A stretch of 64,000 nt of DNA from Haematobia irritans. Lineage: Eukaryota > Arthropoda > Insecta > Diptera > Muscidae. Of the stretch, positions 32,270 through 43,977 are shown piece after piece. The notes below the pieces were generated by a model. That model had not been told where the DNA came from. It ran no database searches and saw only the letters and a list, made by a program, of their open reading frames with translations. Position 1 is the first letter of the stretch; every line of letters starts with the position of its first letter. The stretch covers positions 98,311,479 to 98,375,478 of the forward strand of contig NC_134398.1 in NCBI RefSeq assembly GCF_050003625.1. Direction: 5' to 3'. The translations under genes were made by a program, and so were the position numbers.

Positions 32270-32880
32270 AAAAAACTGTTTAATATCTGAGGAGGTAGTA
32301 TTATCCTATCCAAATTTTGAAAAAGAATTCCACTTAACAACCGATGCCTCAAATATATATAGGTGCTGTGATAAGCCAAGAAAGTCGACCCATAACATTT
32401 ATCTCAAGAGCTCTCTCAAAAGAAGAAGAGTCTTATGCCACTAATGAGAGAGAAATGTTGGCAATAGTCTGGGCATTAGATAATCTTAGAAACTACCTAT
32501 ATGGTAAATCAAAAGTAATTATCTACACTGATCATCAGCCCCTGACGTATGCACTTAGCAACAGAAATAGTAATATGAAAAGGTGGAAAGCCATACTTGA
32601 GGAATACAACCATGAAATAAGGTATAAACCAGGCAGCACTAACATAGTTGCAGATGCCTTATCAAGACCCCCGACCTCTGGCATAAATACCCTGACCAGC
32701 ACTGTTCACAGCGACGAAAGTTCACCTGAAAATTTAATACCTAGTGTAGAAGTCCCTATTAATGTCTTTAAAAATCAGATCTTCTTAATTATTGGGGAAA
32801 TTCCATCTTATCAGTTTAAAATAATATTCCCTGGGTTTCATAGGCACACCATTGTAGAGCCAGCATTTGCCATTTTTTAA
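32270..32880 (+). pseudogene. Gypsy-3 RNase H
   Basis: RNase H domain with L-T-T-D-A-S (catalytic Asp near 32335-32350), Y-A-T-N-E-R-E-M-L-A-I (Glu) and Y-T-D-H-Q-P-L-T (Asp, about 32524-32547), ending in N-I-V-A-D-A-L-S-R-P. The frame then runs through a tether of about 60 codons and stops at 32880 before integrase; another small frameshift separates them. Confidence 0.75.
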
Positions 32881-32929
32881 AAAGATATCTCAATACTTCG
32901 GTTATAAATGGCATTAAAGCCCCGGAATC

Positions 32930-33871
32930 AGTAATGGGAAAAATACAGGAATTTTACCCAAATCATTTCGTTAATTATAAGGCACGTTATACACAAAAAT
33001 TTGTCGAGGACATTACATCTGAAGATGAAGAAGAAGACATTATAATTAAGACTCATAATCGAGCCCATAGAAATGCCGTAGAAAACAAGGCCCATATTTT
33101 AGAAAGATTTTATTTTCCTAGTATGTTGTCCAAATTCAAAAGAATAGTAAAACTGTGCTCTATATGTAAAAAAAGCAAATATGATAGACACCCTAATGAA
33201 CCAAGATTAAGTGAAACTCCAATTCCTTCATATCCCGGAGAAGTAGAACACATAGATTTGTTTTCTACAGATAGGAAAATAATTTTGACGTCCTTAGATA
33301 AATTTTCTAAATACGCGCAAGCGAAAATACTAAATCAATTGAAGACATAAGAAGACCATTAAGGGAACTTATATTTTTCTTTGGTGTTCCTAAAACAATC
33401 GTCATGGACAATGAGAAATCTTTAAATTCGGATTCCATACTCTTCATGATGAAAGACGATTTAGGCATAAATGTATTCACGACACCACCTTACAGAAGCG
33501 AAGCCAATGGACAGATTGAACGTTTTCATTCGACGCTTGCTGAAATTATGAGATGCCTTAAAGAAGAGGAAATATGTAGAAATTTTGATGAACTGTTAGA
33601 AAGAGCAGTGAATCAATATAATCATTCTGTTCATTCGACTATGGGTAAAAAACCAGTAGATTTGTTCTTTGGGAGAACAGTCGACTTTTCACCTGGGGAT
33701 TATGAACGGACACGTGAGACAAATATAGAAAGGCTACGAAAGAAACAGAAAAAAGATTTAAAATTTCATAATAAGAAAAAATCTGAACCTAAAACTTATA
33801 TTCCTGGTCAAACGGTTTTTGTCAAAATCAATAAAAGACCAAGTTGGCCCAAAAATATAAAGAGGAAATAG
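32930..33871 (+). pseudogene. Gypsy-3 integrase, frameshifted
   Basis: HHCC zinc domain (H-N-R-A-H ... C-S-I-C-K-K-S-K, about 33054-33178), then the core with H-I-D-L-F (first Asp, about 33250), a frameshift near 33345, V-M-D-N-E (second Asp, about 33404) and E-A-N-G-Q-I-E-R-F-H (catalytic Glu, about 33500-33530). All three acidic residues survive. A basic C-terminal tail with a typical V-F-V-K-I-N element ends at 33871. Confidence 0.75.
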
Positions 33872-33959
33872 TAAAAGAAGATAGAACTTCCACAATAGTG
33901 ACACAAAGTGGAAGAGTCGTCCATAAGAAACATATTAGAAATTAAAAGCATTTTCATTG

Positions 33960-34964
33960 CAGGTTTATATTGATTCTAGGCAGTTATGCCGGAAATATTC
34001 AAATACTGGACTATTCCAACACCAAATTGGTTACAATTGATGCTGGCCTAGCAAAAATTCAGTATGGAACTCTTAAGCTAGTACACGTGTTTGATTTGAA
34101 AAATTATGAAGATGTTGCTATAACAATGGAAACTCTAACTGGAAAAAACATTGGCATTCACCACCCCATACTTCCTTACCTACTCCACTATACATCCCGA
34201 ATAAAATCCTGCCTATCCCGCTTAAAACCAAAACTTAGCCCTAAGCGATCTATTTGCAAGGCAGTGCTTGGAAATGGTTGGCTGGAACACCAGATCACCA
34301 TGATTTAGAAATAATAACACAAAAAATAAATAACATGTTACAGAATAATAATAATCAAGCCATTATAAACCAATTAAAAATAGAAAAGTTAAATACAATT
34401 ACAAATGAAACAAATAGAATAATAAAACAAATTAAAGAAGAACAAATATTGGATAAGGTAATTGAATTCAAATATAAGTTGGAAATAATTCAAGAAGAAC
34501 TAGCAAATATAGAATTTGCCATTCAATGGGCGAAAGACAACATAGTGAATTCAGTTGTGTTTTCCAATGTAGAAATAAAAATATTTGAGGAGATATTCGA
34601 AAAATCCGAAATACCATTTTCCAACATTGATGAACTTCTGAAATTTGCCAACATTAATATTGCTTCCAATCAAGAAACACTTCTCTATATCATAAGCATA
34701 CCTACTACAGATGAGGAAAATTGTAGAAAGAACATCATTAAACCTGTAAAATTTCAAAACAATATTTATAAAATAAATTTCAGTAACATTTTAATTTGTA
34801 ATAAACAAATATACGTTTTTCTGAGGAAAATTTTTGTGCAAATCAATGTTCATACGGGACGTATGAAATTTAAAGGGGGAGGAGTTAACACCAAATACAT
34901 TTCATTGAACTACTGTCCATACATCACCTCATATTGCAACATGATCTGCTTAGTTGGCATGTGA
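33960..34964 (+). pseudogene. Gypsy-3 env-like remnant
   Basis: The position after integrase and the K-W-L-A-G-T-P-D near 34270 followed by a long Asn/Ile/Glu-rich heptad-like segment match the env-type third ORF of errantiviruses of the 17.6/ZAM/Idefix group (family knowledge). The N-terminal part is out of frame (separate short frames at 33970-34308 and from 34254), and no signal peptide is readable. The C-terminus overlaps the start of the 3' LTR. It is clearly non-functional. Confidence 0.55.
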
Positions 34965-35185
34965 ACGTTTGGATGAATGTATTCTCATAAATGCATTTAA
35001 TATGCCAACGACGAGTATTGGTTTTCACTGTGAGAAATGCCGAGTAAACAACACGTGTAAAGGGAATACAGGAAATTCAAGTTTAGATTAATGATTAAAA
35101 TAAGCAAACTGTTTGTGCCCATTTTTAACTCAATAAAGTAAGACGCGCATGTCCGGTTGTTTTTTAAAAATACCAAATAATTACT
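34883..35185 (+). repeat. Putative 3' LTR of Gypsy-3
   Basis: It is preceded by a purine tract (aaaggggga, 34872-34882) and begins AGTTAACA, a start seen in errantivirus LTRs. A polyadenylation-like aataaa occurs near 35132. The end is placed near 35185 (aattact) by similarity of style only. No 5' LTR partner was found, so borders are tentative. Confidence 0.45.
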
Positions 35186-35198
35186 TTTATTTTAATTT

Positions 35199-36237
<1,039 letters not shown>

Positions 36238-36539
36238 CACCCTCAAAAAAAATCGCTTCTTTAACATATGTTCCAAACATATTTTGCAGGAAGCACATAT
36301 ATTATTGCATACTGCCGAAACATTAATATGTTTGTTTTATGTGAACATATTATATGTTTGGAAGCATTTTGAGCCAAAAATATTATATGCTTGGAAGAAT
36401 TTTTCCCAAACACGATTGTGCTCATTCCCTAACATACTCGTAATTTTCAATTTTTTTAGTTATTGGCACCTTTTTCTGTAATACAAATAATGTTGAAGAA
36501 ATTATTCACTTTTATAAATTTTTTTAAATTTTACCTTTC

Positions 36540-36610
36540 GCCTGCACGGAGAATCGAACCGAGGACCATACAGTTTGTAAGCCAACACACTATCCACTGG
36601 GCTACGTAGC
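36540..36610 (-). promoter_or_regulatory. tRNA-like head (minus), element copy 2
   Basis: Minus strand: A box TAGCCCAGTGG, B box GGTTCGATTCT. Same segment as 15209-15285 in copy 1. Confidence 0.65.
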
Positions 36611-36725
36611 TGTTATAGTCACCAGTAGATAATTATCGTTTTAAGTTACATTTATATAGCATAGTTTGCAGCGCCCACGAGCCCATGCAAACATAACATT
36701 ATTTAACAGAAACATACATTTGTTT

Positions 36726-36800
36726 GCCACGTGGAGCAGTGGTTAGCATGTCTGCCTTGCATGCAAAGGGTCGTGGGTTCAATCCCTGCTCCGACCGAAC
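36726..36800 (+). promoter_or_regulatory. tRNA-like head (plus), element copy 2
   Basis: Plus strand: A box TGGAGCAGTGG, B box GGTTCAATCCC, then a T-rich run usable as pol III terminator. Same segment as 15022-15094 in copy 1 and related to the SINE head. Confidence 0.65.
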
Positions 36801-38015
36801 ATTTTTTTTTTAATTTACACATTTATATTTATACTATATTAAATTTTTTTAAATGAAACTTCGAAATGTGCGTTATTAAAGATTTATAGTCAGTAACAGT
36901 GCTTGATATAAACGAAATTGACTGATTTTTGGATAAAATATTATTTTTTATTGCAAAAATAACAATATTGTAATAAAAAACTGTTTTTGGACAAAACTTT
37001 AAAATTTGTAAGGAATTCAAAAACTAACAAAAGAAGAACGTGGAGTCGAGTATAAACATACATACATAATTTTATAATATAAACATACATTTATTTAGGA
37101 GTGAACAGTTTTTTACTAGCATTTAACACCATCGCTCTAAAATTCCTTTTATTTTTCTTTAATAATTCATTTTAAAGAAAATAAACTTTTTAAATTGTTT
37201 TAGCTGTAAAATTCGAACTTAATGCCCGCTTTTATATTTGATGGTGTCCGTCAACTCCTCGTGGACTACTAAAGAGGAACTAAAGTTTGTTTTTTTACAT
37301 TTTACTGTGTAATTTTTCACTATTTCCTCCTTATTTCATTTTACTGTCCCAACTCTAAAAAGTGTATAGTGCCCTTTCGCTATTTTTATGAAGACCCCTG
37401 ATTTCTTTTAACGAACCAAGAAAAAAATTGTGCCCATAATGCCAAAATGATAAACAAAACACATGTCCACACATACATAAAATGCTGCTGTCAAGGCGAA
37501 AACATATGCTGTTTGTTTTTCAAATGTCTATTCTCTTGGTTCCGAATGTCTATTCTCTTTATTCAAATTAAATAATATTTAGACTTAAGCATATCAAATT
37601 TTTGGCCTTATCATAAAACAATTTTCCGAAACAACATACAAGCGGTTTCACAGAAATTGTTCTCGTTTGATTCTTTCGCTGTTATGTTGATATCTTTCGT
37701 CAACTCTCCCGGTTTCCATCTCTATTTCTTTCTCTATACTCTCTCTGTCGCTTTGAATAAAATATCACAACATATGTATGTTTAGTCGAAATTTGTAAAT
37801 TTATGTATGTTTGCATTCACACATATGATTTTTATGAAACATTCATGCCACAAACATAATATATTCTAACATATTAACATAGATGTCCCAAACATTTAGT
37901 GTTAGTTTAGGAACATTACATGTTTGCACTTAAATATATTGTGTTTTAAAATTGTGCCCGAAACACATTTTGTTTATATCGGAACATATGAAAAACATAT
38001 TTTTCTAACAGTGTA

Positions 38016-38471
38016 GAATTATATAATAACATCTGTGATATTTAACATATAAATGTAATATATTTGATTTTTTTATATATTTATTTATTTTATTATTATT
38101 TAATTTTAGTTTAGAAGTTTAAATATATATTTTTTATTTATTTATTTAATTATTATTATTATTAATAATATATTTTTAGTATTTATTTTATATATTTATT
38201 TATTCTGTCGATAATTCAGCTTTTATTTGATTTTTATTCTTAAATATACAAAACTTTATAAAATTTTTGTTAAATGAATTTGATAATTAATTTATTCATT
38301 TATAATTCATTTAATAATTTGTTGATATTATTTTATATGTTTATTTTGTTCATTAATTTTTAAATTATAAATTTATTTTAACTAATATGTTTTTTTTTTA
38401 ATTTTTAATAGCAATAATTCATACATACACCCAGAGAAGGAATATGATCACCTCAACCATGTTTCAAGAGC
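38016..38471. other. AT-rich intergenic DNA
   Basis: Dominated by tta/att words. Nothing coding or structured is seen until the hairpin at 38472. Confidence 0.6.
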
Positions 38472-38601
38472 AAAATGTTATTTTTGAATGGTGACCATGT
38501 AACATGTTTGTCGCAACCATGTTATTTTTTTCGGAGATTATGTGTCTGATTTTTTTTTGCCATAAACATGTTACATGGTCACCATCCAAAAATAACATTT
38601 T
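38472..38601. repeat. Long hairpin (38-bp arms)
   Basis: Arms at 38472-38509 and 38564-38601 are reverse complements at 37 of 38 positions, with a 54-base loop. Both arms contain ggtgaccatgtaacatg-type sequence. The upstream 'ta-cacccagagaagg' resembles the start of a MITE, but I find no matching right terminus. Confidence 0.8.
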
Positions 38602-38677
38602 GTGTATATTTAACCCCAATTATTAACAATATTTTTACATACAATAAATATATATTTTTTTATAATTTTATAATGTA

Positions 38678-39190
38678 CACAGAAAAAAGTGTCTCGTAAA
38701 TTTAAGAAGATTTTTACAATAACTTATTACAAGAATTTTCCAGAATTTTAGTTCATTTTTCGTATCTTCAACGAAAATTAACTACTCGAAAGGAAATTTT
38801 ACAAATTCTAAGTAGCAATCGTTTAGTTCATGGCCTACAAAATACGATGGAAATTTCCTTAAAAAATTTCTTAAATGGTAGTTAAAAATTCGTTTGTCAT
38901 GCTATAAAACTACTTGCGAAATGTAAAGTACTTTCTAAATAATAAGTGCAATTTACTACAATTTTTTTTGTATGAGAAAATATTTTTTTTACGAAAAATG
39001 AACTTGAAAGTGGATAGCAATTTCTTACTGACAATTCCTATAGTTAATAATTGTTGGTAGAAAATTACCCAATGAAATATTTTTAGTTCACATGTAATTA
39101 AATTTATAGGCATTTTCGTCAAAAATTGTAGATAACATTTCATAAAATTTTTGCCAATTTGAAGTTCATAAACTGGTGTTCCTTTACGAA
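38678..39190. mobile_element. Possible degraded relative of the TA-MITE
   Basis: It begins after TA with cacagaaaaaagtgtctcg, similar to the ends of the MITE at 3776-4271, and shares words such as tttagttcatgg and gccaatttgaa with it. No right-hand inverted repeat was found, so it may be truncated. Low confidence. Confidence 0.3.
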
Positions 39191-39360
39191 TATTATTCTA
39201 GAGTAAATTGACAGCAGATGCGATGAACTAATGCATAGTACAGAGATCTTTATCGGCATAGTGGTATGTGATTAATGTAAAGATGATGTTACTTGAGTTT
39301 TGTTTGAGTGAGAGTAATGCATTAATGAGAAATGGTAGCGAGGGCTGGGTATGTTGTGTA

Positions 39361-40329
39361 TCAAAGAGTATAAATAACTAAAGAGGGTCGAAATCGCTCA
39401 CTTACGATATGCCCAAATGCCATAGATTAGGGTCAAACACGCAACATGTTTTATTTACGTTTGATAACTTGGAAATAACATAAGGCGTGTTCTGCAATGT
39501 TAGTTAGATTTTAATTATTTTGAAATTAAATTATTTGATTAAAATCAAACAGAAAAATGCCAAAAAGGACCAAAAAATACTTTTGTTTGCTAAATCTATG
39601 AATTCTATGTCCCAAAACATTCATTCGATAAGTTTTCTTGTTTTAGACAATTTTATTAAGATCGTTAAACAATACATTTACTGATTTTTTATGACAATAT
39701 AATGTTAACATATTTAAGCAAGCATTTCAATGAACATATGAATTGATACCTTCATGAAATTTCGGCTGTAGATGAATACTAGGATTAAAGTAAAATACTC
39801 CAGAAAACTTTCACTTTGTCACTAGATTTTTTCGCGAAGTGACTTTTTAGCATTTATAAAAATTATAAGAATACACTTTTTATTATAAATTTAAAAAAAT
39901 TTGATTACAAAAGAATAATTTGATTTTTAAAAATCGAATCGCAAGTCACCGAATCAAAACCATGTGAAAAGCCGTATATAACAAAAGGGAATACGAAGAA
40001 AATATTGGTACCGTTTTGCAACATGTTCGACCCTAATCTATGGCATTTATACGATATTTCAAAAATGAGAAAAGAAATTAAGAGCACGAAATAAATTTCC
40101 ATAAAGGGGAAAATATAATTTTTTATTGTTGTCTAAAATTTAACATTGTTTCATTAAGAAAATTACATTTTTCATTTAAAAAATAAAAACTAAAAACAAC
40201 TAAAAGATTACAAACATGTATTAAACTAATCTGGTAAATGCAACATTTGGTATGACGCAAGCCAATCTCCCATCTTCCTCAAATCTATAACCTTTGGTTT
40301 CGACCCTCTTGTTTATTTATACTCTTTGA
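39361..40329. repeat. Two-part inverted repeat of about 1 kb
   Basis: Outer pair: 39361-39395 against 40296-40329 (tcaaagagtataaataa, then agagggtcgaaa, about 31 of 35). Inner pair: aaatgccatagattagggtc at 39415-39434 against its exact complement at 40029-40048. The left pairs lie close together and the right pairs about 250 bp apart, so one arm has grown or the other shrunk. It is non-coding; class unknown. Confidence 0.55.
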
Positions 40330-40904
40330 GCTCTACGCAGCTTATGTTTACCTATTTTTTATATTTTGGCTCGTTGATAAAGTTCAAATAATTGCTTTGA
40401 CTTGCGTTACACACATTTGCTATATTTTATATTTGGCTCTTTCATCCCTTTGGTAAAGCGAAAATAATTGGTTTGATTTACTTTAAATCATTTGGAAGTA
40501 TAGTGTTTTCATTATTTACGCTGATCCAAAATAAAGTAATTTGGAGATTCATTTTTTTATATGAATATTTATGTATTGCATGCGTTGTGGAAAATTATTG
40601 TCTCTTTTGGGATGTGCAGCAGCTAAAATTGTGGAATATAAATATTCGATTGTTTTGAAAAACAACAAATATTCTAGTCGGCAATAATTTTGTGCAACAA
40701 CACTTTTATTTGTGCCGGTATTAAAGTGAATAAGAAAGCACGGTGAAATAAGCGATTTTATTTGAATAATTTATTGATAATTCATTTTGAGATATTGGTT
40801 GTAATGAAATAGTTGGCTCATAATCTGTCTCCGTGAATTCATATACATACAACTGATTTTATAGATATTGTTGTCCCGTACACTGTAAAAAAATACTTGT
40901 CGAA
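40330..40904. other. Presumed BEL-2 upstream region
   Basis: AT-rich DNA before the BEL-2 gag start. It holds two loosely similar 70-80 base units with ttggctc...aaataattg. I could not identify an LTR or primer site. Confidence 0.35.
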
Positions 40905-42236
40905 ATGGGGTTGGTAGAGGAGTACTTAAGTCTATGCGACGACTTTGATGCTCATGCAAAAAGAATGAGCAAGGCTGACTCAAGTAACTATAATGATTCA
41001 CCGATTGAGGCAGAAAAGCATGAGTTGCTGGAATTGTGGGCAGAATTGAAAGATAGTTATAAGAAATGTAATGCGGACCCAGATTGCAGCAAATCAAATA
41101 AAGCTGCTGTTAGAAAGCGAAAGGGTGAGATTCACACCAGTTACGTGAACTGTATGACTATATTAGGTAACTGGAAGAGTAGATCAGTTGTTTCCAAGTC
41201 GAATTCATCGTCCATTAGTGTTCCTCCTTGTGACACAGAAGTGTTCCATGGGGACTATGTGTCTTGGCCCAGCTTCCGTGACCTTTTTACTGCCATATAT
41301 ATTAAAAACAAGAAACTTAGCCCTGTCGAAAAATTATATCACTTGTTTCAAAAAACAAGTGGTGAGGCCAGGGAGATAAATCGCAGTGTACAGCTGACAG
41401 CCGAAAGTTTCGATATTGCGTGGGCAAATTTGAAATCCCAGTATGATAATAAGAGAATTCTAATAAATAACCAATTGAGAATTTTATTGAAGTGTTCCAT
41501 GGGGACTATGTGTCTTGGCCCAGCTTCCGTGACCTTTTTACTGCCATATATATTAAAAACAAGAAACTTAGCCCTGTCGAAAAATTATATCACTTGTTTC
41601 AAAAAACAAGTGGTGAGGCCAGGGAGATAAATCGCAGTGTACAGCTGACAGCCGAAAGTTTCGATATTGCGTGGGCAAATTTGAAATCCCAGTATGATAA
41701 TAAGAGAATTCTAATAAATAACCAATTGAGAATTTTATTTAACTTGCCCCACTGTTCTCAAGAATCCTCAAGTTGTCTCAAGAAGTTGCATAGGGATATT
41801 TCAAATTGTATTTCGGTATTGAAACTCTACAAAATTGATATGGGATTGTGGGATCCGATATTTGTTTTCCACAATGTTAACATTGTCTCTTTGGGAACAG
41901 TCCATTTGTGAAAAGACGGAACTTCCAAAATGGGAAGATTTGAGTAAATTTTTAACTGAGAGTTTTCAGACATTGGAGAGTGTGTCTGACATGATGAATT
42001 CTCACGATTTTGGCTCACGGCAGAAAGAGAATAACTTTGAGAATTCGAGACAGTTGAAAGTTCATCATGCGAAAGTCAATCCGAAATGCGGATTGTGTAA
42101 AGAGATACATGAATTGAAATCTTGTCCCAAATTTTTGAACATGAATCCGAAACAAAGAATATTGTTAGGAAGAATAAGAGTTGCTTGAATTGTTTGGTCC
42201 GAGGGCATACAGCGGCAAAGTGCCTCAGTAAATCTA
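40905..42236 (+). pseudogene. BEL-2 gag, with 251-bp tandem duplication
   Basis: BEL/Pao gag starting at the ATG 40905. It shows P-P-C-D-T-E-V-F-H-G-D and W-P-S-F-R-D-L-F as in BEL-1. A 251-bp segment (41239-41489) is repeated in tandem at 41490-41740 with no difference I can see; 251 is not a multiple of three, so the frame is destroyed. Further frameshifts lie near 41865 and 42165. The zinc cluster begins (CGLC...C, then CLNCLVRGHTAAKC) and is cut by the DNA element at 42237, resuming at 45441. Confidence 0.75.
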
Positions 42237-42541
42237 CACCCTCAAAAAAAATCGCTTCTTTAACATATGTTCCAAACATATTTTGCAGGAAGCACATATA
42301 TTATTGGATACTGCCGAAACATTAATATGTTTGTTTTATGTGAACATATTATATGTTTGGAAGCATTTGTAGCCCAAAAATATTATATGCTTGGAAGAAT
42401 TTTTCCCAAAGACGATTGTGCTCATTCCCTAACATACTCGTAATTTTCACTTCCACGAAATATTTTAGTTCTTGGCACCTTTTTCTGTAATACAAATAAT
42501 GTTGAAGAAATTATTCACTTTTATAATTTTTTTAAATTTTA

Positions 42542-42806
42542 CCTTTCGCCTGCACGGAGAATCGAACCGAGAACCATACAGTTTGTAAGCCAACACACTA
42601 TCCACTGGACACGTAGCTGTTATAGTCACCAGTAGATAATTATCGTTATAAGTTACATTTATATAGCATAGTTTGCAGCGCCCACGAGCCCATGCAAACA
42701 TAACATTATTTAACAGAAACATACATTTGTTTGCTACGTGGAGCAGTGATAAGCATGTCTGCCTTGCATGCAAAGGGTCGTGGGTTCAATCCCTGCTCCG
42801 ACCGAA
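42542..42806. promoter_or_regulatory. Divergent tRNA-like heads, element copy 3
   Basis: Minus-strand head with B box GGTTCGATTCT (about 42560) and degraded A box; plus-strand head with GTGGAGCAGTG and B box GGTTCAATCCC (about 42784). The arrangement and spacer match copies 1 and 2. Confidence 0.6.
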
Positions 42807-43357
42807 CACTTTTTTTAATTTACACATTTATATTTATACTATATTAAATTTTTATAATGAAACTTTGAAATGTGATTTACTAAAGATTTATAGTCAGTAA
42901 CAGTGCTTGATATAAACGAAATTGACTGCTTTTGGATAAAATATTATTTTTTTATTGCAAAAATAACAATTTTGTAACAAAAAACTGTTTTTGGTACAAA
43001 ACTTTAAAATCTAACAAAAGAAGAACGTGGAGACGAGTATAAACATACATAAATAATTTTATAATATAAACATAAATTTATTTAGGCGTGAACAGTTTTT
43101 TACTAGCATTTAACACCATCGCTCTAAAACGTCTTATTTTCTTTAATAATTCATTTTAAAGAAAATAAACTTTTTAAATTGTTTTAGCTGCAAAACTCGA
43201 ACTTAATGCCCGCTTTTATATTTGAAGGTGTCCGTCAACTCCTCGTGGACTACTTATTAATAAAGAGGACCTAAACTTTGTTTTTATACATTTTACTGTG
43301 TAATTTTTCACTATTTCCTCCTTATTTCATTTCACTGTCCCAACTCTAAAAAGAGTA

Positions 43358-43871
43358 CACTGAAAAAACAGTGAACCCACCATGATGAAAAATTTCGGTT
43401 AATTTTAGAAAATTTTGAATATTTTTAGAAAATTTTAACTAAACAGTATAACAAACGCTGGCGTCACACCGATTTCATAAAAATAAGTAAATGTTTTTCG
43501 ACAAATTCAAGAAAATTTATTAGACATAATTAAGTTTTTTCACTTGTTAAAGAAAATTTTGTAGTTTGAAGGAAAAAATTGGAGTTCAAAATGGCAAGAA
43601 TGTCTTTAGTGACATACGAAGTTCAAGATGAACGCATTTGTAGTAAAATTTACATATTTAAGAAATATTGAACTATTTTGTGGAAGACACGAATTTAGTT
43701 AATCTTTATCCTTCATTTGTGTATATTTTTTTCCTCGGTTTTAGTAAATTTAACTAACGTACACAAAAAATTATTAGAGTAGAGGAAACTTTCTCCAAAC
43801 ATAATAATTCCATGAACTAAACGAAATTTAAATTGGCTTTAGTGAAATAGTGAGTTCACTTTTTTTGAGTG
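43358..43871. mobile_element. TA-flanked MITE, copy 2 (inverted)
   Basis: A 514-bp element with ends cactgaaaaaacagtgaac and, reversed, cactcaaaaaaagtgaac. It is flanked by TA (43356-43357, 43872-43873) and is in opposite orientation to the copy at 3776-4271. The uninterrupted target is present in element copy 2 at about 37360-37375, which confirms both borders. Non-coding. Confidence 0.85.
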
Positions 43872-43977
43872 TATAGTGCCCTTTCGTTATTTTTATGAAG
43901 ACCCCTGATTTCTTTTAACGAACCAAGAAAAAAAATGTGCCCATAATGCCTAAATGATTAACAAAACACATGTCCGC

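Larger units (their letters stand above)
36238..38013 (+). mobile_element. TA-flanked DNA element with two tRNA-like promoters, copy 2
   Basis: A 1776-bp non-coding copy flanked by TA (36236-36237, 38014-38015). Left end caccctcaaaaaaaatcgc; right end on the other strand cactgttagaaaaatatg. The same order of parts as copy 1, reversed: AAACATA-rich arm, tRNA-like head on minus (36540-36610), a spacer of about 115 bp, tRNA-like head on plus (36726-36800), a long AT-rich body and a second AAACATA-rich arm. It serves as empty-site reference for the MITE at 43358-43871 (its 37360-37375 is uninterrupted). Confidence 0.85.

Noticed and set aside
33960..34964. Functional envelope gene
   Set aside because: The N-terminal part is in separate frames with no signal peptide; treated as a broken env-like remnant.
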